From Ampelocalamus luodianensis (lineage: Eukaryota > Streptophyta > Magnoliopsida > Poales > Poaceae), in contig CM070628.1 in the NCBI GenBank assembly GCA_036346255.1, forward strand, positions 12,167,840 through 12,231,839: 64,000 bases of DNA, given 5' to 3'. This document shows positions 11,801 through 22,574 of the stretch, one piece after another. The first letter of the stretch is position 1. The number at the start of each line of letters is the position of its first letter. The translations under genes and the position numbers were made by a program. Below the pieces are notes generated by a model. The model searched no databases. It saw only the letters and a program-made list of their open reading frames with translations, and was not told the origin of the DNA.

Positions 11801-13849
11801 ACGTCCCTCATCGAATCCCTTGGTGAAAGTCATCTAACATGTCGCTACCCGGCATCGCATCATAAGCCTCGACGCGTGGTCTCACCACCTCCTCTCTCAT
11901 ACGATGGGCTTCACCATGGTGGACCCACCGGTGTAGTCCGCGTAAATCCATTCTTCAAAAGATGTTTACCCATGTCCACCTTGTTTACCCTTCTCCTGTT
12001 TCCACATTTGCTGCAGGGACACAAAACTAGACAATGTCCTTTAGCCATTATGTGGTGTAATCACTCTAACATATGTATCGGTTCAAGAAAGCATCGGTCT
12101 TGTTCATCCATTATGTGGTGTAATCACTCTGACTTCTCCGGCCCGTGTACATCCAATGACGGTCATCCATCCTCTAACATATGTATCGTAGTAATGTAAC
12201 CATCAATTGCATCTACGTGATCTACGACCATGATATGAAAAGAGGGGTTATACCTAGGTGGTGGTGGAGTCGCTTATGGGCCGTGGCGGTCGGTGCGATG
12301 GCGAGGCGACGCAGGTGGAGACCGCACGGCGCCGAACTCCGACTCGGCCCGACGGGCTCTTCTCGCAAAATGGAACAAAATACCGTCATTTAAAAAATGC
12401 AGAACCTCCTCGCACGGTGAGGTTTCCAAAACCGCAAAAACAACGACACGATGGCGGCAACCACATATACAACCACAACCACAACTACACCGTAATCGGC
12501 ATTAATTATCCATCGATTACACACACACAAATATATGAATTATTATGGACGGAAATTCAGAAAAAATAATAATTGGATCTAAAAAAGATCAGCAATCAGT
12601 CATTAATACCACATTGGCTGATGAGCATTACAATTCTTTCTTAACATCCATAGTTCCATACAAGGAAATAGCCATATGCTAATATGCACAATAAAGTATT
12701 CAATTAGAAATGCAGATGGTGTTATGTATAGTTCGCAGATATGCTCATTTATGTCTTGTTCATTCATTACAAATCAGTCATGAGATAATATACTTCCAAC
12801 AAGATTAGCGAGAGAACAACACATATAAATTAAGCCACTCACATACAAGTGCTAGCCGCACTATTCACACTTCACTTTCTAGACATCATGGAAAATCCGA
12901 TAGAAGATATAAGATGTGGTGCTTGTGTTTTTCGTATCAAGTTATTTCACAATAATTAGTGATAAATTAACACATATAGACATGGTAAATCACAAATTAA
13001 CAACCATTCATGATTCATGTATGCATATATGCATGTTGTGCGTCTCGCTCTAGCTTAATTAGGCCATGCATGCATAGTGATCATCAAGTCCCAATGAATG
13101 CTATATATCTTTGCTTCCTTGTTCCCTTCACATACTACCCATGCTAATCCTCAATCTTCATTCACTTACCAAGCTAGATAGGTCGAACATGTACTACAGA
13201 TAACCCAAATTAATAAATGCATGAGCTATATGGCGATATCGATTAAACCTCTTGCGACTCGCCCTCGATGGTGAGGATGAACTCGTCGATGAGGGGGCAG
13301 GGGCGCGGCGGCGCGCGCGCGGGGGGGGGCGGCGGCGAGGCGGCGCGCGGCGCAGGGGCCGGCGCGGCAGGGGCGAGCGCGGGGGGCGGCAGGGGCCGGA
13401 TACTTATATCCCACCGAGATGTCTGGTTTGAAAGCATCGTGACGTGACAACGTGCACGAAACCTTCTCAAATTTTTATCACGGACTCCACATATGATATC
13501 ATGACATCTCCACGAGTTTCATAATTTTGGACGTTGTTTGCTTTTATAGAATTTAAAACACTTCGCCCGCAAGTTCACGGTCATGTTTCGTCAACAAGAT
13601 GTCCGAAATTTCGGTCCGTTCTCGATACGGCCTCACACTACGATCAATAACATGACTATCATTTTTGAATCATAAAATTCCATTATTCGATGCATGCAAT
13701 TCAAATTTGCATTTTCCAAATAATTCTAGTAAATGAAATAAATTAACTAAGTATAACAAAAGCCACAAAAATGTACCAAATCCTAACATAGAGTACCGTC
13801 ATCAGAAAGGTGGCTGCAAAAATTTGGAGGCCAAAAAAAAAAAAACTTT
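11801..13849. other. Interior of the CACTA element with no recognised gene
   Basis: The sequence holds a direct duplication of TTATGTGGTGTAATCACTCT (near 12050 and 12113). A GC-rich low-complexity stretch lies at 13290-13400, with a G-run at 13321-13330. The rest is AT-rich non-coding DNA. On the minus strand this is the 5' part of the element, where its promoter should be. Open frames at 13226-13470 are proline/alanine-rich products of the GC tract and are not supported. Confidence 0.5.
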
Positions 13850-14201
13850 GCCGAAAAGTCAGTGCCATGGCACTCGGCAAAGGGGTCTTTGCCGAGTGTC
13901 GTATGTGCGACACTCGGCAAAGATTTATTTTGCCAGTGCCAAACGCCGGCGCCGGCAAAATTTGACGTCGGCGGAACCGTTACCTCGGCACGCTTTGCCG
14001 AGTGCCCTTTGCCGAGTGCCCGCACTCGGCAAAGGTTGAATGTACCGAGTGTTAATCTTTGCCGAGTGCATGGCACTCAAAGCAAAGAGGGCTTTGCCGA
14101 GTGTAGTTCTTTGCGAGTGTCGACTCGGCAAAATAGCTCTTTGCCGAGTGCCCGATATTTGGCACTCGGCAAAGATTTTTGCACTCGGCAAAAGGGCTGT
14201 G
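13850..14201. repeat. CACTA subterminal repeat array (5' side)
   Basis: Roughly 15 units of CTTTGCCGAGTG or CACTCGGCAAAG in both orientations, ending ten bases before the TTCGGTAGTG terminus. It mirrors the array at 7623-8190. It is 838 bp upstream of the MYB start codon at its closest, with the terminus at 14211. Confidence 0.9.
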
Positions 14202-14285
14202 TTCGGTAGTGAGAAGTCCAAGAATACAAATTTTCAAGTCAAAGAATACTGAGTTGCAGCTCTATCATTTGGTTACCTTCCATTC

Positions 14286-14446
14286 CATTAAAAAAAATTA
14301 AGAAAGGGAGTACAACTCCCGGTCTCTATACCAACTAGAGATGCACACAACTAAATAGGTATCCAAATTCGTCTAGAAGAGGACTAGAACCTGGATGGTG
14401 GGAGTGTACACCCACACCTTCCCACCAACTAAGTTAGGCTCAGTTT
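14286..14446 (-). mobile_element. tRNA-derived SINE-like sequence (AU-SINE type)
   Basis: On the minus strand an A-box-like TAACTTAGTTGGTGGGA (14436-14420) is followed after 28 bases by a B-box-like GGTTCTAGTCC (14391-14381). This is the internal RNA polymerase III promoter layout of a tRNA. It continues into about 95 bases with no cloverleaf and ends near a T-rich run at 14285. The GTGTGGGTGTACACTCCCACC portion between the boxes is typical of grass AU-type SINEs as I recall them. I see no clear target duplication. Confidence 0.55.
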
Positions 14447-14571
14447 TTTGCCTCAGATAAAAAAGGGACAAAATCTAGACCATCAATAAGGTGATTGTTC
14501 AAAAGCAAACTTTCTAATGACACTCTTGTTAAATATCTATATCTAACAGAACCAAGCACAACATTATACAC

Positions 14572-14627
14572 AGGAAACAACTAGGAACACAAGACAATGG
14601 TAGGAAACAACTAGGAACACAAGACAA
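14572..14627. repeat. Tandem direct duplication of a 26-bp segment
   Basis: Two identical copies of a 26-base segment starting AGGAAACAACTAGGAACACA lie at 14572-14597 and 14602-14627, period 30. They are about 420 bp upstream of the MYB start codon, in its presumed promoter. Confidence 0.9.
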
Positions 14628-14915
14628 AGAAGCAGGTGAGGTTTCTGTCGCATCACAGTGTGGTCATATTGATTGCCCAAATAGCCAGCATTCTCGAGTC
14701 AACGTAATCAAGGGCCGTATATATTTTTGTATGGACAAAGCCAAGACCCTTGCCCAAGACCATGCACATGCAATTGCATGTCCAAGGCTCCAAGCAACAA
14801 GTTATGTATAACAAAGTGAACTCAAATGGAACAAATGGCATATTGGTCTTTTCTACTTGAATAAATTATGTTTAGCATGGTGTTGTTCCTCTATGAAACA
14901 GGGATCAGCAAGCCG

Positions 14916-14924
14916 TTATATATA
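14916..14924 (+). promoter_or_regulatory. Candidate TATA box of the MYB gene
   Basis: TTATATATAGG lies about 130 bp upstream of the start codon. Transcription would begin near 14950, leaving a C/T-rich 5' leader of about 100 bases, common in plant genes. No other TATA-like motif lies closer. Confidence 0.5.
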
Positions 14925-15049
14925 GGAAACCTATGTTCCGGTAACCAGCCATCTGAAAGACAAGAAGGCCCAGGGACGAAGGGGAGGCAGATCGTCTCCC
15001 CCCTCCTGCCAGCATCGTCCTACTCCTCCTATCCTATTCTTATCCATCA

Positions 15050-16197
15050 ATGGGGAGGCCCCCTTGTTGTGATGAGAATGGCCTCAAGAAGGGCCCCTGG
15101 ACTCCTGAAGAAGACGAGAAGCTCATGAGCTACATCCAGAAGCATGGCCATGGAAGCTGGAGGGCCCTACCTGAACTTGCCGGTACTCATATAACCCCAC
15201 CCCCACCCACCCACCCCCACCTCCAATGCATATGTTCTTCTCCGAAAATGTAGTTCATTATATTTTTCTTGCAGGGCTGAACAGGTGTGGCAAGAGCTGC
15301 AGGCTAAGATGGACCAACTATCTGAGGCCAGACATCAAGAGAGGGAAGTTCTCCCAGGAGGAAGAGCAAACCATCCTCCAGCTACACTCCATTCTTGGCA
15401 ACAAGTACTAACTGCACCTACCTACCATTGCATACTCTCACATCAAGTGTACTTGGCTAATCTGTAACCAAACCAGGTGGTCAGCAATTGCGAAGCATCT
15501 CCCAGGACGGACAGACAACGAGATCAAGAACTTTTGGAACACCCACCTCAGGAAGAAGCTCATCAAGATGGGCATCGACCCGATGACCCACCGCCCAAGA
15601 ATAGACTTCTTCGCCGCCCTCCCGCAGCTCATCGAACTCGCCAACCTCCGCCAGCTCGTCGAGCAGCGACCGTGGGGCGACCACACTGCCCGGCTGCAGA
15701 CTGAGGAAGTCCAGGCTGCCAAGCTCCAGTACATACAGTCACTACTTCAGTCTGCAGCGTCCATTGCCACCAGCCCCACTACCAGCAGCAGCCTCAACAC
15801 CCTCACCACCGACCTGGTGCAGATCAGCCTCCTGAGCCCTCTGCAGATGCCTTCTCCGAGTATTCTTGAGGGTATTGGTGGCATAGACTTAGCTGGGCAG
15901 GTGCCTCATAACAAAATGCCTAGCATTTTCTTTGACCATCCAACTGGCAACATAAACCTGAGCTCAGATAACAATGTGAACAGCAGTGAGCAGTGCCACG
16001 GTGAGGGAGAGAACAGTAACCAGAAAAGCCTGTTTCTATCTGCAAACTCCCTTCCACCGCTCACTGACAATTCGGCTTCCAACCTTTGTAATACTATCGA
16101 CGCCTCAAACTGCGACGGCAGCAGTAGTTTGTTGCCCAATTGGTCTGAAATCCTACTTGATGAAGAGCTCATGAGCGAGTTTGCGAGAATTCCCTAA
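15050..16197 (+). CDS. R2R3-MYB transcription factor (MYB102/MYB41/MYB74-like)
   Basis: Exons 15050-15182, 15275-15404 and 15477-16197 join in frame to 327 residues. Exons of 133 and 130 bp are the classic R2R3-MYB sizes, and both introns are GT-AG. The protein opens MGRPPCCDENGLKKGPWTPE. R2 has tryptophans 17, 37 and 57. R3 has the usual substitution Phe70, then Trp89 and Trp108. HLPGRTDNEIKNFWNTHL is the DNA-recognition end of R3. The R3 signature for bHLH partners is not evident. After the domain, KKLIKMGIDPMTHRPR matches the group containing Arabidopsis MYB41/74/102 (wax, suberin and stress regulators), so a similar nuclear role is inferred. The C-terminus ends in an acidic, hydrophobic WSEILLDEEL stretch that may activate transcription. 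No stop or shift is seen; this is the one intact host gene I can support. Confidence 0.95.
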
Positions 16198-17533
16198 CTT
16201 GAATTGTATACTGGCCTCTGGCTTGCATTTTTTGGATAAGTTTATCCGCTTTACCACTTTTTTTAATATATATTTTCTGTAGTTTTTTTTCATGCATTTG
16301 TAGATTCATAAAGAAATCAAAGCATGCGCCTACACATATAGACTGTATACTTGTATATATAAGGTACATGTAAGGTTACTCTTACATAAACCCCCCATGC
16401 TTTGGTTGTTTTGCCTTTTTCTTTTTTATGTTCGACTATCTTAGTTCCTGGAGTCCGGTTTCCTAATTGATCAAAAGTAGACTGCTTTGATACCATATTG
16501 TGAAGATGTAGCTTGCATAACAACATATGTGAAGAGAAATACTGCTCTGCCACCACACTGGATGTCATGCGGGGAATTCCCTACCAAAGTAGGCGTGGGC
16601 CTAGGGCGACAGCCAACGACAGCGTCTGGCCCAGCAGCAACCCGAGAGCTCCTATTTCCTTGTCCATTAAGTTAGGAAAGTTATGGGAGTTGTACTGTAG
16701 TACACATGTACTATTCACATATGATTAGTTTCATTTGTTAAATATTAGATTGATTTGGTTAGTTTGAAAGCTTATCTTTAATTAATTTGTTTCTATAATT
16801 TAGAAATTGTTTATTAGGAATCAAGTCAAGTTATTCCTATAAAGGGGGTGACATTTTATCTTCATTGATTAAGAAAAAGATTATCAAATTCCTCTCCTCT
16901 CTCTCGGCTGGACCTTGTCGCGATCACAGCACCGTTCAAGCGCAAGGCTCCAAGGCCCTGACCTTCCATATCCCATAGCTATAAGTTGTGTTCCCTCAAG
17001 GGACATGACACTGGAGGCCATGTATCATATGCCAGAACTAACATAAAGAAAAGCTTGCCTAGTTGCATTTTATGCAAGTTCTATTTTTTTTTTCTCTGAA
17101 GTACTCTTTGGCGATCCAGAATGGAAGAAACCTTCTAGATGCTATTACTGATAATGCAAGAAAAGTACAAGCATGTAGAAAAAGTTTGTTGTGTCAGGTA
17201 GTTAGAGGGTTGACTAAAGCTGTCATGTCAACCAACAGTGGCAGAAAACAGGTAGGAATTATAGGAAGGACGCAAACAGCTAAAAAACATGCTGTTGTCA
17301 CTACTAATATATAATTGTAAAATCATAAATCAATCATGAACTTGTCTCAAGCATAGCTGGTGTTTTTTTTTCTTCAGTCAGTGTCATCATGTTCTTGTCT
17401 TAGAGCAACCATCCTATAGCATGAAACTATTTTTTGTTATTTTCAAATGCCACGCTTTCGTATGAGCAGATTAGAGTTCTCCCATTTCCTGCACGCCCGC
17501 ACCTAATCCTGTACCTCGGCCACTCCCCTGTCG
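16198..17533. other. MYB 3' flank and unresolved LTR-like DNA
   Basis: The first about 280 bases are T-rich and probably the MYB 3' UTR. On the minus strand, 16495-16482 reads TGGTATCAAAGCAG, resembling an initiator-methionine tRNA primer site. It is directly preceded on that strand by CTTCACA, as if an LTR ended at plus position 16499. A TATAAAG at about 16839 followed by a CT-rich stretch looks like an LTR promoter on the plus strand. I could not find matching ends or a target duplication. Some of this may be the far part of the Copia 3' LTR. Confidence 0.35.
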
Positions 17534-17680
17534 CGTCCCTCACAACTACAAAACTGTTTTGAATAACGCTTGTATTTATCATAAAGATAATATATATATA
17601 TATATAATATAAGTGTGGTATATATACAGATAATTTTTTATACAACAAAAAAATACACAGGCAATAATATACATCTAACA
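17534..17680 (-). mobile_element. Beginning of the Copia 3' LTR
   Basis: On the minus strand the purine-rich AGTTTGAGGGGG is followed at once by TGTTAGATG (plus 17680 downward), the standard polypurine tract to LTR junction. The LTR has a TATA-like TGTATATATACC near 17625 and an (AT)n run at 17589-17607. Where it ends at lower coordinates is uncertain; GCGACA at about 17530 is one candidate and 16499 another. Confidence 0.6.
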
Positions 17681-18617
17681 CCCCCTCAAACTTATGGTGG
17701 ATTAACAACATGAAGTTTGAAGAGATAGAAACTGGGCTGGGCTCTAGTCTACACCTTTGTAAAGAAGTCTGCCAACTGAAGTTCTGAAGGCACATACTGA
17801 AAAGCAACAACTTGGTCCTGCACCTGTGTCCGCATGTAGGAAGTATCAACACCAATATGCTTAGTAAGCTCATGCTTCACTGGATTTGTAGCAATGCTAA
17901 TAGCCCCTGTACTATCAGACAAAAGAGGAGTTGGTGCTAAAACGGAAACACCAAAATCCTCAAGTAACCACCGTAGCCAAGTAAACCCCGCAGTCAACAA
18001 AGCCATAGCTCACAACTCAGCCCCAGCACTCGAACGAGAAACTGTTGTCTGCTTATTAGTCTTCCAAGCAATGAGAGAACCACCAAGAAAAGCACAATAA
18101 GTAGAAAGAGACCCACGATCAGAGTGATCACTAGCCCAGGTGGCATCAGAATATGCCTAGAGCTGTAAAGAGCTGGAGCGAGGGAAAAACAGATGACGAG
18201 TGATGGTTCCACGAAGATATCGTAGAACACAAAGAAGGTGACTATAGTGGAGCTGAGTGGGAGCAGAAACAAACTGACTAAAGATATGCACAGGGAATGA
18301 AATATCAGGACGAGTGACACTTAGATAAACAAGACTTCCAACAAGGTGACGATAACGAGTAGAATCAGCAAGAGGCTCACCATCAGTGGGCCGAAGATGA
18401 ACATTAAGCTCCATAGGAGTCTCAGCAGTGTGCTGGTAAGAGAAGCACACTCAAAAAGATCCTGAATATACTTTTCTTGGGACAGATAGAAGCCCTTAGG
18501 AGTAGAAATGACCTCAACCCTAAGAAAATAGCGAAGAGAACCCATATCAGACATGAGAAACTGCTCATTAAGACGTTCCTTCACAAAGGTGATATACTGC
18601 GAATCATCTTCAGTAAT

Positions 18618-20388
18618 TGTAGGATCGAGTACAACAATCAGAGAGGGGTGAATGATTGTAGCAATTTCTTGCCCGACAAAACCAAATTACTTGGAACAGT
18701 CAGCGCTGGATCGAACCAAAACAGAGGAATCGTACTCGTAGGTGATGCCTCCTCATAGTCGAGCGCTGATCTGCTCTATTCTGCCGATGATGTTGTCGAT
18801 GATCAGGTGAAACATCACAGCTCGTGATCGAAGTAAGCGCAGCCGACAGAGATGCGCTATCTCACCATGCACTGCTCGGAACAAGAACCAACCTGAAAAA
18901 ATACTAAAAAAAACACGCCGCTGGCTAAGATTATTTGGAATAGATCTGAGCTTTATTTCTCAATTTTGTTCTATGGCTACAAAGCGTCCTAACAGCACCC
19001 CTCAAAGCTTTCTCCCGAAAGCAGTCTCCAAATCCCCCGCAAAAGCCACAAGAAAACTCTTCCCCTCTGCCTCCTTTTATAGGCAAAGTCCTAATCCGTA
19101 TCCTCAACGACACTGATACTAAATCCTATCTCTTCCGAGAATCAAGGGACCCAAAACCCTTTCAAACACGGGTTTTTCAATATCTCTAATCTTCCAGATA
19201 TGAAACGCTTTTCATATCTCTTCACGTGTCGTAAGCCTTCAGGACTCTACCTCCCGAAGCTTCTTCGCGCATCATGCAACCACCTTTGATCTCCGCGTGC
19301 CCCAGTGTAAGCCTGACCACTTCGTGACATCCTCGACCGCCTGAACCTCAGATTTCCCATCCTAGTCCCGGTCCTCCTCGTCATCGACCATGATCGTCTC
19401 CACGCCCAACCTGCACATGCAAAGACCAAAGAACATTTGTCTAGCACAAGTTCCCCAACTTGACCAATATCAGTTCACACACGCATAACATACTCTCAAC
19501 CATCAAAATCACTAATCAGATCATCCTTGAAGCCTACGACCACTTCAACAAAGTCCACAACCAATTCCAATATGTCTACAACCAGTTCCAAGAAGTCTAC
19601 GACCAGATCCAAGAAGTCTACGACCGCTTCCAGAAAGCCTACGACCAGATCTAAGAAGTCTATGACCAGTTCTGCTAAGTCTACGACCAGTTCCTATAGG
19701 TTTACGATCTCTTAGAGAAAATCGATCTGACCGCTATTACAAGCCGGTCATATCGCTGGCCAAACAGATACGAGCACTCGAAAACCTTCCTATGACTATG
19801 CCCTGTAGCCTTCAACCACCGATCACAAGATCGTAGCTTCAACCTTTGACGAGCATCGAGCACTCAAGCCTACAACCATGCACTGTAGCTTCGACCACCA
19901 ACCACTTTCTACGACCACGAGCAGTCGAAACCTCTCACGACCACGTGCAATCGAAACCTTACGACAACATGTAGTTGAAACCTTACGACCATGTGAAACC
20001 TTCTACGATCACGTTCAGCTGAAACCTTCTACGACCACATGCAGCTACGACCACATGCAGTCTAAACCTTCTATGACCATGGCCAGTCGAAGACTCCCAC
20101 GACCATAAGCAGTTGAAGCAAACAGTACTTGAAGATGCAGCACTCGTGATGAACAGTGCTCGAAACTACAGTACTCAAAATAAACAGTAGTCGGAGCAAA
20201 CAGTACTCGAAGCAAAAATACTTGAAGGCATAGTATTACGGTACTCGATATGAATAGTACTCATAGCCAGGCGGAATGACCGAAAAACCAAGCGGAACGA
20301 CTGAAACTTTCAGAACCACAAATTACAATGCAACCTAAATGTCAATTATTCATCATCAAAATTCACGACCCATCCACATTGTCTAACA
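18618..20388 (-). mobile_element. Solo LTR (1.77 kb) nested in the Copia reverse transcriptase
   Basis: On the plus strand it runs TGTAGGATCG...GTCTAACA, with GTAAT duplicated on both sides (18613-18617 and 20389-20393). Removing it and one GTAAT joins YVDDMIIT directly to DDSQYI, restoring the Copia coding order, which proves the insertion. On the minus strand it starts TGTTAGACAATG and ends CTCGATCCTACA. No coding region is inside. It carries two internal arrays built on CTACGACC (listed separately). Confidence 0.92.
19532..20110. repeat. CTACGACC-based minisatellite arrays inside the solo LTR
   Basis: The first array (about 19532-19700) has about eight degenerate 21-bp units of the type TCTACGACCAGTTCCAAGAAG. 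The second (about 19910-20110) has units with CTACGACCACATGCAGT and GAAACCTT. Because 21 is a multiple of three, two frames stay open across the first array and give seven-residue peptide repeats. I regard these as artefacts of the period and not as genes. Confidence 0.8.
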
Positions 20389-22574
20389 GTAATGATCATA
20401 TCATCAACATATAAAAGGAGAAGCATCCGACCACGAGACGAAGTGTGAATAAAGAGAGCAGGATCATGAGCACTAGCAGAGAAACCAGTTGTAGTGACAA
20501 CAGAAGAGAAATGATCAAACCAGGCGCGAGGAGCTTTCTTGAGGCCATAAAGAGATCGGCGAAGACGACAAACTATACCCTTAGGAACAGAATACCCTAG
20601 TGGTGGCTGCATATAAACCTTTTCACGCAACTCACCATTGAGAAAGACATTCTTGACATCAAGCTGAAAGATCGACCATGCCCGAACAGACGCCACAGCA
20701 AGAAGAGTGCGAACGGTTGTCATGTGAGCCACAGGAGCAAATATCTCATCATAATCACGACCATGCTCCTACTGAAAACCACGTGTCACAAGACAAGTCT
20801 TGTAGCGCTCAAGAGAACCATCAGAGCGGGTCTTAACGTTGTAGACCCACTTGCACGTGATAGAAGTAACACACGCGGGAAGAGGGATAAGATCCCACAT
20901 GCCAGTACGCTCAAGGGCAGCAATCTCCTCTACCATCGCATGCTTCCACTCCTGATGAACAACAACATCAGGATAAAAAGTTGGTTCGGCAAGAGCCGCT
21001 AAACAAAAGCGTGTAGGAGGCCGAATAGACTGGCGATCACGAAGAGCATATCGAGGAAAGGCCGAAGAAGATGAACCATCAGAAGAAGATGGTGCATCAG
21101 AAGAATCCTCAACTCGCAGACGACGAGTGTAGTAGAGGGGATAAGAAGGACGAAGGCCGGGAGGAGCCTCTGGAGAGGATGGCAGTGGCAAAGGAGACGG
21201 TGAAGGAGGAACCGAATAGGCCAAAGGTTGTGATGGAGGTGTGGTGGCTATGGGGGTGGTAGGAAAAGTCAGGAAAGAAAGTGGCTCAACAAGAAATGCT
21301 GGAGTGGTGGAAGGAGAAGGACAAGGGTAGAAAGGATGAGACTTATCAAAAGTGACATCCCGAGAAACCCACACCGTCGGCCAACAGGATCCCAACAATG
21401 ATATCCCTTATGCTCAGTGCTATAGCCCAGAAAAACGCACTCCACAGACTGAGTGGTCAGCTTGGTGCACTCACGAGGTGCAAGAAGAACATAGCGCACA
21501 CACACACCCAAAGAGGCAAAGACTAGAGTAATCAGGAGTCTTGCCATAGAGACACGCAACTGGGATTCCACCCTGAAGAGCAGAAGAAGGCTGAATATTA
21601 ATCAAGAAAGTGGCAGTAGAAATAGCCTCAGCCCAGAAGTATGGTGGGACAGCAGAAGCAAGCATAAGAGCACGGACTGTCTCAAGAAGATGATAATGCT
21701 TCCGTTCAGCCACACTGTTCTGCGTATAAGGGCAAGAAAACTAAGAGAGAGTGCCCTGCTCAGCAAGAAAACCATGAAGGAATCCTAACAAGTATTCTCC
21801 AGCAGAGTGAGCATGAAAAACACGAATAGTAGAGTCAAACTGAGTACAAATCGCAGTGGCAAAGGTCTTGTAGATGGATAGAACCTCACTACGAGATGAC
21901 ATAAAATATATCCATGTGTGTTGAGAAAAGTCATAAATAAAAATTATATAATATCGATGACCTCCTTTTGAAACGAAAGGAGCTAGACCTCATACATCAG
22001 AATGAACAAGATCAAAATGGCTCTAACACTGACTCGCTAGAAGGATATGGAAGTTGAAACTATTTACCAAGCTTACAACCCTGACAATTGAGAGAAACAT
22101 CACCAGACACAGACCCTAAAAGACCACGACGAAGTAAGGAAGATAGACACGACCCGCAAAGATGTTCCAAACGATGATGCCACTGAGAAAATGACGTAGT
22201 GGAGGATGCAGCAAAAGCAACGATGGTGGTGGCGGCGACAGGACTGGCAGGGGCAGCGGAAGGAAGATGAAGCTAGTCAATCTCCCAGAGACGTTGTGAG
22301 TCACAGCGGCGAGGGCTAGTACCAACCAGTACCTGCACGTCGATCCTGAACACAACAAGAATCATAGTCGAGAATAACACGACAACCATGATCAGTAAGT
22401 TGACCGACAGATATGAGCTGCATGGTTAGTTTGGGAACATGAGAAACAACAGGAATATAAAAAGAGGAATTCGAAAGAGTGCCTCATCCTACGACAGAAA
22501 GAGAGGTATCATCTGCTGTCTGAACAGTGATAGGAGCAGCTAAAGGATGAATGGAAGTGAGACTGGTGGAATCA

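Larger units (their letters stand above)
4152..14211 (-). mobile_element. CACTA (En/Spm-type) DNA transposon, decayed, with nested solo LTR
   Basis: The left end reads CACTACCGG at 4152 and the right end reads TTCGGTAGTG, finishing at 14211. The three bases outside each end are AGA (4149-4151 and 14212-14214), the 3-bp target duplication expected of CACTA elements. Just inside both ends lie dense arrays of CACTCGGCAAAG/CTTTGCCGAGTG in both orientations, the subterminal binding-site arrays typical of grass CACTA families. The minus-strand genes (8797-10752 and 10887-11800) make 14211 the 5' end. Removing the nested LTR (4262-7622) leaves about 6.7 kb. Because the transposase remnants are broken, the copy is almost certainly non-autonomous now. 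Confidence 0.93.
17749..22340 (-). pseudogene. Copia pol: integrase, reverse transcriptase, RNase H (broken)
   Basis: The GAG-pre-integrase zinc region has HHRLEHLCG and NCQGCKLGK (about 22200-22070). Integrase follows with HSDV, DFSQHTWIYF, AHSAGEY and QNSVAERKH. The second catalytic Asp before SAGEY is His here, and stops interrupt the region. After TRGFQ (20769) the reverse transcriptase has FAPVAHMTTVRTLLA, FQLDVKNVFLNGE and YVDDMIIT. Reading then breaks at 20393 and resumes at 18612 with DDSQYITFVKERL. PDISFPVHIFSQF follows, then RNase H with SDSTGAISIA and ELQLADFFTK (18006-17749). In a live element it would copy element RNA into DNA and insert it. It cannot do so now. Confidence 0.88.

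Noticed and set aside
13226..13470. Ala/Pro-rich ORFs
   Set aside because: These are low-complexity products of a GC tract with no start context or homology.
14380..14437. tRNA gene
   Set aside because: A-box and B-box-like motifs are present, but no cloverleaf stems can be formed. The layout fits a tRNA-derived SINE.
16499..17680. Complete Copia 3' LTR of 1.18 kb from 17680 to 16499
   Set aside because: Both ends could be LTR termini, but a primer-like site beyond 16499 is unexpected after a 3' LTR and no target duplication is visible. I left it unresolved.
19460..19715. ORFs with seven-residue repeats
   Set aside because: They are open only because the 21-bp minisatellite in the solo LTR lacks stops in two frames.
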